In this document: positions 58,283 to 64,000 of the stretch, in pieces
How positions within the stretch are numbered: the first letter of the stretch is position 1
How the letters are laid out: the number at the start of each line of letters is the position of its first letter
Source: Dioscorea cayenensis subsp. rotundata
Lineage: Eukaryota; Streptophyta; Magnoliopsida; Dioscoreales; Dioscoreaceae
DNA: 64,000 bases
Assembly: GCF_009730915.1 (NCBI RefSeq)
Contig: NC_052471.1
Location: forward strand, 29,980,185-30,044,184
Direction of reading: 5' to 3'
Program-made: the position numbers and the translations under genes
Notes under the pieces: generated by a model
Database searches by the model: none
What the model was told of the DNA's origin: nothing
The model's input: the letters and a program-made list of their open reading frames with translations, nothing else

Positions 58283-60530
58283 GTTTTCTTCTGCTGCTTC
58301 TTACTCTTTCTCTCAAAAACAAATACGAAACCAAGAAGGGGAAAATAAAAACGCTCAAAATTGCAAAGAGAGAAAAGCAATGGAAGCCAAGGACAGCTTC
58401 TAGTCCTGTTTTGAAGCACTCTTCTTTTCCAATCTGCTATCTTTTCTTTTCCTTTGTTTCTTTTTCTCTTCTAAGCTTAAGGATTCTCTAGGAAACTACG
58501 CTCCTTTGCGGGAATAAGGGCAAAAGAGACTCAGAGGAGGGAGAGATTCTTAAGGAAAGGGAGGAGAAGGGAAGCTTGTTAAAGGTGTTCGTCTATAACT
58601 TCACAATCAGCGTTGGAACGCAAATACAAATATGGCACAACAAGTAAAAATTAGAAAAAGGAGGGAAAAGGGAAAAAAAGGGCAAGTCTTGAAGCCAAGA
58701 AAAAACACACCAGACCAAGAAGAAACCTCTCAAGCTCTCACCTTTATCACCCAAAACTACTTCCAGAGCTCGAATCACCCACGAAATCCCCAAAACCTAT
58801 ATCGATCCAGGCCAAAACAAGCCCCTCCATCTATGACCCACTCCCAGCTCATCCAAAACCCCCATCTTTGTTCCTCTTTACAGGAAAACAAAACAAAGAA
58901 GTAAAAAAAATAGAAAAGAAAGAGAAAGTGATGATGAGGAAACCAAGAAAGAACACAATCGGTTGAATCAGGCGTTACAGCGGATCTCTTGTTGGAGAGA
59001 GCCCCTCCTGACCTCCATAAATCAACGGAACAGACAGATATGGAATAAAAAAAAACGAGCAATAGAGTAAGAAAGAGATGACACTGCGGTTGAATGAAAA
59101 AGCAAATGAAGGAGCAGAAGAAGAAAGCTGAGGAATTGATGAGAGTATTGTTTCTTTCTTCCAGGAAGAGGTGAGATTTGAGAGTTGAGAGTTGAGAGTT
59201 GAGAGAGCTGATGGGGATGGGGATGGGGATGGGGATGGGGAGGTCACAGTCAAGAGTCACAGTGATGGTGGCAGTCCACGGCCCTCACGGTTTCCGCAGT
59301 TCAACTACACAAAAAGACCACCAAACAACATTTGGGCAGCCCTGGGAAAATTATAGCACTCGAGAATCCCGAGGACAACAATATAGATGTATTTATATAT
59401 ATATATATATTATTTATTATTAATATACTGCTCCAAAATAGAAAAAAAAAAGGATATTTATTATTTATGACAGTAATGGTTCTTCAAGAGAAAATGTTGG
59501 TGTATGTGTTAGTATTTATTATATATATTTATTTATTTATCGCTTTTATATTAAATGGAGCAGAGGATGGATTCCGTGATCTGTGTACCTTGTTTTTTTA
59601 AAGAAAACATTAACAAAAAAAATAAGGAACTGAAAAATCGAAATGGTGTTTATAAGAAAAAGATTGGAGTTGCTGTGTCCGTGCGGTGGTGGTGGTGGTG
59701 GTGGTGGTGCTGTGCTGTGCTGTGCTGTGTGAATAAGTGTGTTGGAGTTGGACCCGAAAATCGAAGATACCATACAAACACACACACAGAGAGGAGAAAG
59801 AGAAAGAGACCAACAACACCACACACAAAAGCGGAAAGTATTAAATGACTTTGTCCCGAGCTTCGGGACTAAAGGACGCCTCCGAAGCATTTTGGGGGAA
59901 AACGTTCCCCAAACACTAACCATTATCCACCTCCTTTTTCTTTTTTTTTTTAACAATTGAAATACTGATTATTTATATATATTTTTTTTAAAAAAAAATA
60001 TTTTATAACTTTTTTTAAAACATTTTTTTTATTCTATTAACCCAAAAAAACAAATGATTCAAACATCAACTTTAAAAATTTAAATATATTGAAAATAATA
60101 TTTTCGTGTGTGCACGTTGGTTCACATTTTAAAATATATATATATATATATATAATTAAAAAACATATCTCTGTTAACAGTTGAAGATCAACATAGTACG
60201 AAGTAAAACAATACAGTACTATTTCACTGTGCAGTATAGATATAGATATAGATATAGATATATATATATATATACGTACAGACAGATAGAGATAGAGATA
60301 GAGATAGAGATAGAGAGAGAGAGTAAAAAAAGGAGGAGGAGTGGAAGGAGGGAGGTGGGGGCCTGATGGTGGTGGCGCCGGGCAGAGTCACGCTTGAAAC
60401 GGGAAAGCTGGTGGCGCTGGCAACGCAAAAGTGGAAGGCTTTTTGAGTCACAAGAGTCTGAGAGAAGTCTGTCGGAAATGCTTAACTGAGTGCTGATCGA
60501 GTGCTCTCTCCAGGACCACCACATATCCCA
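58283..60530 (-). promoter_or_regulatory. Leader and upstream region of the HD-Zip III gene, microsatellite-rich
   Basis: No coding sequence is supported. HD-Zip III genes have long 5' leaders. Tandem tracts are (GAGAGTT)n at about 59179-59206, (ATGGGG)5 at about 59211-59240, TA runs, (GGT)n then (GCTGT)n at about 59684-59730, and GATATA/GATAGA runs at 60236-60325. The open frames across them are low-complexity. Confidence 0.5.
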
Positions 60531-62424
60531 CACATTCTCATCTATCTCATCTCATCTCATCTCATCTTACTATTTATTGTTTTAATTGTTAAATATTAAT
60601 CCCCTCAATTATTATTATATTATTATTTAATATTAATTAAGTATTATATTAGTAGAAACAAAACAACAACAACACCAACACCAACAGAGACGTCGACACA
60701 CATGATTAAACAAAACAAAGGGCAGTGATGACATGATTACCAACCATGTCCACACTCCTGATCTTATCAGAATGAGTTAACATTTATTTTTATTTTCTTT
60801 TATTTTTAAATATAACGAATTTCAATCCTTTTGTTTGTTTTCTTCTCTCTACTACTTTTTTTGATGGTGATCGATGTGCTTTGATTGATATGTGTGTTTA
60901 TATATATAAATATATATATATATATAATCCTTGACATGGATGTTGTGGTGCCCTGAGATTGTCACTGTTTGAGAGTATTTTGTTAGTCCTGTTGTTTGTG
61001 AGTGGCGCCGGATTGGCCTTATTTATCAGTCATTGCCTTTGAGTAAAATAACAGGAAGAGGGTTCAACCAGCTCTTTCTTGCTTGCTTCGTCATCACTCA
61101 TCATTTTTTTATTATTAATATATATATATATTCCTTGCAGTTGCATGTTTGTGTGCTGGCTGGCTAATTAGTAACTAGAACGATTGCACTACATATCGAT
61201 CCCTAGCTCATCTCCCATTATTATTATTTTTATTTTTATTTTTTTCTTCAGGTGAAAATGAAACATTATGAATTGGCATCATTAAGGTTTTAATTTGTTC
61301 TATGTTAATATATAGCTTCTACCTACTTTTATATGTATGTCTGTGCATCCAAAAGTAATATGGCAGACCAACCAAGGGAGAAGGTCAAATATTCTTATAA
61401 TATAAAGGAAAAAACTAAAGAAGTGAATTTTGGAAAAACAGTGAAAGAGGTGCATATCTATCTATCATGAGTACTGTTTTGTATGTTGTATATTGGGCAA
61501 AGCTTTGTTTTTCCGAAAACGATCAGCGGGAAAAAGCAAATGACTTTTATAATTATCATGACAATCATATCAAGGTTCATGATCATAATATGCATGCAAG
61601 TTGCAACTAATTAAAAAAATGATAATAAATGACTAAGCCACTTAATTAATTTTGGAGCATGCCCAATTAATTTAATCAGTTTCAATCAGTGAAATTTAAT
61701 CCTTAATTAAAACGAGTAACTAGCTAGCCTTTCAAATTAACGTCCCACACCTTTTTTATATTTTATATTTTCTTCTCTTGTTTTAATATATAATTTTTGT
61801 TTTTTTTAAAAAAATATATATATACAAAGGCTTTGCTTGCAAGCCTTCTCTTTCCCAGTCCTGGTGTCCTGCCTTTGTTTTTATAGGACGACCCCTGATC
61901 TCCCATTTGCTTTTGCTTTTTATACATGCGATGCGATACATATTGGCAAGAAAGAAAGAAAGAAGCAAGCAAAGTGGAGAAGAAGCGCTAGCTAGCTTGT
62001 TATTATATATCTTCTTCTTTACTCTTTCTTTTCTTCTGAATCTGATGGTTACTGTTGTTGTTGTTGTTGTTGTTGTTGCTGCTGCTGCTGCGTGCTGGTT
62101 CTTGTTCGCTTTAATTTCTCTTTCATGAAGGAATGACCGAGACCAACCTCCCTTAGCTATCTTTAATTTCTTTCAAGTTTCAACTCTCAAACTGGCGGGG
62201 CCCCTACAAATCCAATCCTGGGACCTCTCAGTGTCTTCGGTTGCGTGAACGGGTGGGCTTCGACGCGTGTGTCTCACAAGGACCCACCTCCCACTCATCT
62301 CTAGACCACCCCACCCCCAGCCCCATCCCAGCCCTACTACTAGCAGCTCTCTGTTTCAGCAAACTGGCCGGTACAAGTACTACATACACTACTGCTCATC
62401 TCACTACAGCATATATGCAGCAAT

Positions 62425-62457
<33 letters not shown>

Positions 62458-63706
62458 TTAAGCGTGCTGGATTTACCACCCACGCACACAAGTCTTATTA
62501 TTACCGCGCGTGATTAATTGGTCATAATTATGTGTAAAAAGTAAATTCCATGTTTACTAATTAATAATTTGGAGCTTAAACAAGTGATGTGAGACCTTTA
62601 CCCATGGGCCATGCATAGTGCATTGCTCGTACAACTTCAGTTTTGTGGTTTTTATTTTTTAAAGGTCATGTATTATATATATATATATACATAAATGTTG
62701 TTGTTGTTCGTCATGGCAGTTGGCACGCACTTATCTGTCTGGAGCTTCTTCCGCCTTTGATTGCTCAACACCCTTGGCCTTGTCCACCCAAAAAGGCACA
62801 TGCATGCCCACTTTTGAGTTCCTGCCCTTGCGCAAATATAATGGTGCATGCATGATATCATGCATGCCCATTCTACTTCCAACACTGTGTAATATTTTTA
62901 TAATGTACTATCATGCATTGTCATCATCGGTTTAATGAATATATATATATATTATTATTCCACTAATCTAAAGTTCTAAACGGGTTCAGTTTGAAAGGAA
63001 AGAAGCTTACTTAGCTTTTTTTCTTTCTTTTTTTTAAATTTGGTAATTAGTAAATTAATTAATGGGGATGAGCTGGAAATGGAAAAAGATGGCTTATCTT
63101 GGATTGGCATTGGTTGGTGTGATGCTTACCAATGTTGGCTCACAAACGCATCATCTTCCTCCTCATCCTGGGCCTTGGGGACATTGACACGAGACGCAAT
63201 GCCAAAAGCTTTCTAAAATGCTCTCTCTCTCTTATGCATCTTTCTCTTCTCTTGTCCCGGCCTAACTGCTTGATTTCAACAACCCACCTAAACCACCACC
63301 ACTCAGCCACTTGCCTCCCTCCAATCTAGTTCTAGTCTTTAAGACTTTTGCGTATCACGAGTGAGTTGATTAATTAATTAATTAATTATTACTCAATTAA
63401 TCAATCCTCACAAGCAAAATCAAACTTCAAACATGTTTCGTTCTCATTCATTATTTATTTATGTTATATAATTAAACACCATTGATTACAAACAGAGCCA
63501 GTGTTGAGTCTGATGGGCTGGCTGTTAATGGATCAGGGCCAAACATTGAAAAGAAGGCCCATCTCTCCCTTTACGAAACAAGACCAGAAGCTTCTCAATA
63601 ATCGTCAATCAATCAATCAATCACCTTCTTCTTCTCCTTCTTCCTGTTTACCCAAAAAAAATTATTATTAAACCAAAAAAGTTGAATTGAAAATTAAGAA
63701 GATCGC
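60531..63706. other. Intergenic region between HD-Zip III and DCP2 genes
   Basis: AT-rich, with no gene seen. It holds (TTG)n/(CTG)n at 62053-62091, (AGC)11 at 62425-62457, several TA runs (for example 60901-60926, 62675-62689, 62940-62952) and (ATTA)n near 63367-63388. The last about 100 bases before 63707, including (AATC)n at 63605-63622 and a TTC run, are the probable DCP2 leader. Confidence 0.55.
62425..62457. repeat. (AGC)11 microsatellite
   Basis: Perfect trinucleotide run in intergenic DNA. The polyalanine-ending open frame over it is not a gene. Confidence 0.95.
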
Positions 63707-64000
63707 ATGATGGCAGCCGGAGGGCTTCATCGCTCTTCGAGTACCCCGATGAGGAATTCCCTTCCTCCCCAAGAGCTCCTTGACGATCTCTGCAGGTTTT
63801 CCCCTTGTTCTTCCTTCATCTCTGCGATTTTTCTTTTGCTCTAATTCACTGTTTACATATTCGTTATTTCATTGGGGTCTTAGATTATCTAGTCTAATGA
63901 TCGAAAGATGACCTAATGATCTTTCTGTGATTTTCATTCTACCACTCGCTCGTTTGGAAACTGAAAAATTGTTCTTTTTGGAATACGCACACATCTTTGG
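63707..64000 (+). CDS. DCP2: mRNA-decapping enzyme subunit 2 (DCP2), first exon only
   Basis: Exon 1 is 63707-63795 and the rest of the window is intron 1 (donor GTTTTC at 63796). The 29 readable codons MMAAGGLHRSSSTPMRNS and LPPQELLDDLC match the N-terminus of plant DCP2, whose regulatory domain begins with this LP.ELLDDLC helix. DCP2 is the Nudix enzyme that removes the 5' cap of mRNAs in P-bodies together with DCP1 and VARICOSE. Two ATGs are adjacent (63707 and 63710) and either could start. The Nudix domain lies outside the window, so the call rests on the short conserved N-terminus alone. Confidence 0.75.

Noticed and set aside
58593..59260. - strand frames upstream of the HD-Zip III start codon
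   Set aside because: They are low-complexity (PSPSPSPS from the hexamer repeat) and fall in the probable leader.
60219..60533. Ser-rich frames over the GATA/GATAGA repeats
   Set aside because: They are products of microsatellite translation (SISISI) with no other coding signal.
61763..62461. Short frames around the (TTG)n and (AGC)n tracts
   Set aside because: They end in homopolymer translations and lack splice or start context.

Overview
This is nuclear DNA from a flowering plant. It has GT-AG introns, plant-specific gene families (class III HD-Zip, CASP-like, EDR2-like, B-type GATA factors) and many (TA)n microsatellites. The transposon protein style suggests a monocot, but I cannot name a species. 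There are no bacterial operons, CRISPR arrays or rRNA genes. A run of exactly 1000 N (10214-11213) is a scaffold gap.

Layout. 1 to about 8.8 kb: a decayed Mutator-like element (MULE). A transposase pseudogene on the + strand converges with an Ulp1-type (C48) protease pseudogene on the - strand. Their apparent introns and the spacer between them are filled with arrays in which TTAAAC recurs every 20-22 bp. 11.2-18.55 kb: an EDR2-like lipid-binding protein gene (PH, START, DUF1336; +) with 21 readable in-frame exons, its first exon(s) lost in or before the gap. 20.8-21.9 kb: a GATA zinc-finger gene (-) with three breaks in frame. 23.2-40.1 kb: an old direct tandem duplication. Copy A keeps an intact plastid-type GNAT acetyltransferase (30.9-33.9 kb, -) but only a stub of UBL5. 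Copy B keeps an intact UBL5/HUB1 (38.7 kb, -) but only the tail of GNAT. 40.9-43.3 kb: a complete CASP-like membrane protein gene (+). 43.7-49.8 kb: a full-length but dead LINE with a 13-bp target-site duplication, inserted just behind the CASP-like gene. 50.0-50.3 kb: a MITE. 50.7-58.3 kb: a REVOLUTA-like class III HD-Zip gene (-, 18 coding exons) with the miR165/166 site split by an intron and a frameshift in the last exon. 63.7 kb to the end: exon 1 of the mRNA-decapping enzyme DCP2 (+).

The host genes are unrelated housekeeping, developmental and defence genes and do not form a pathway. The unusual parts are the phased arrays in the MULE, the reciprocal gene loss between the duplicated blocks, the altered HD-Zip III C-terminus, and the broken GATA gene. 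All exon boundaries were read by eye from splice signals, reading phase and family conservation.
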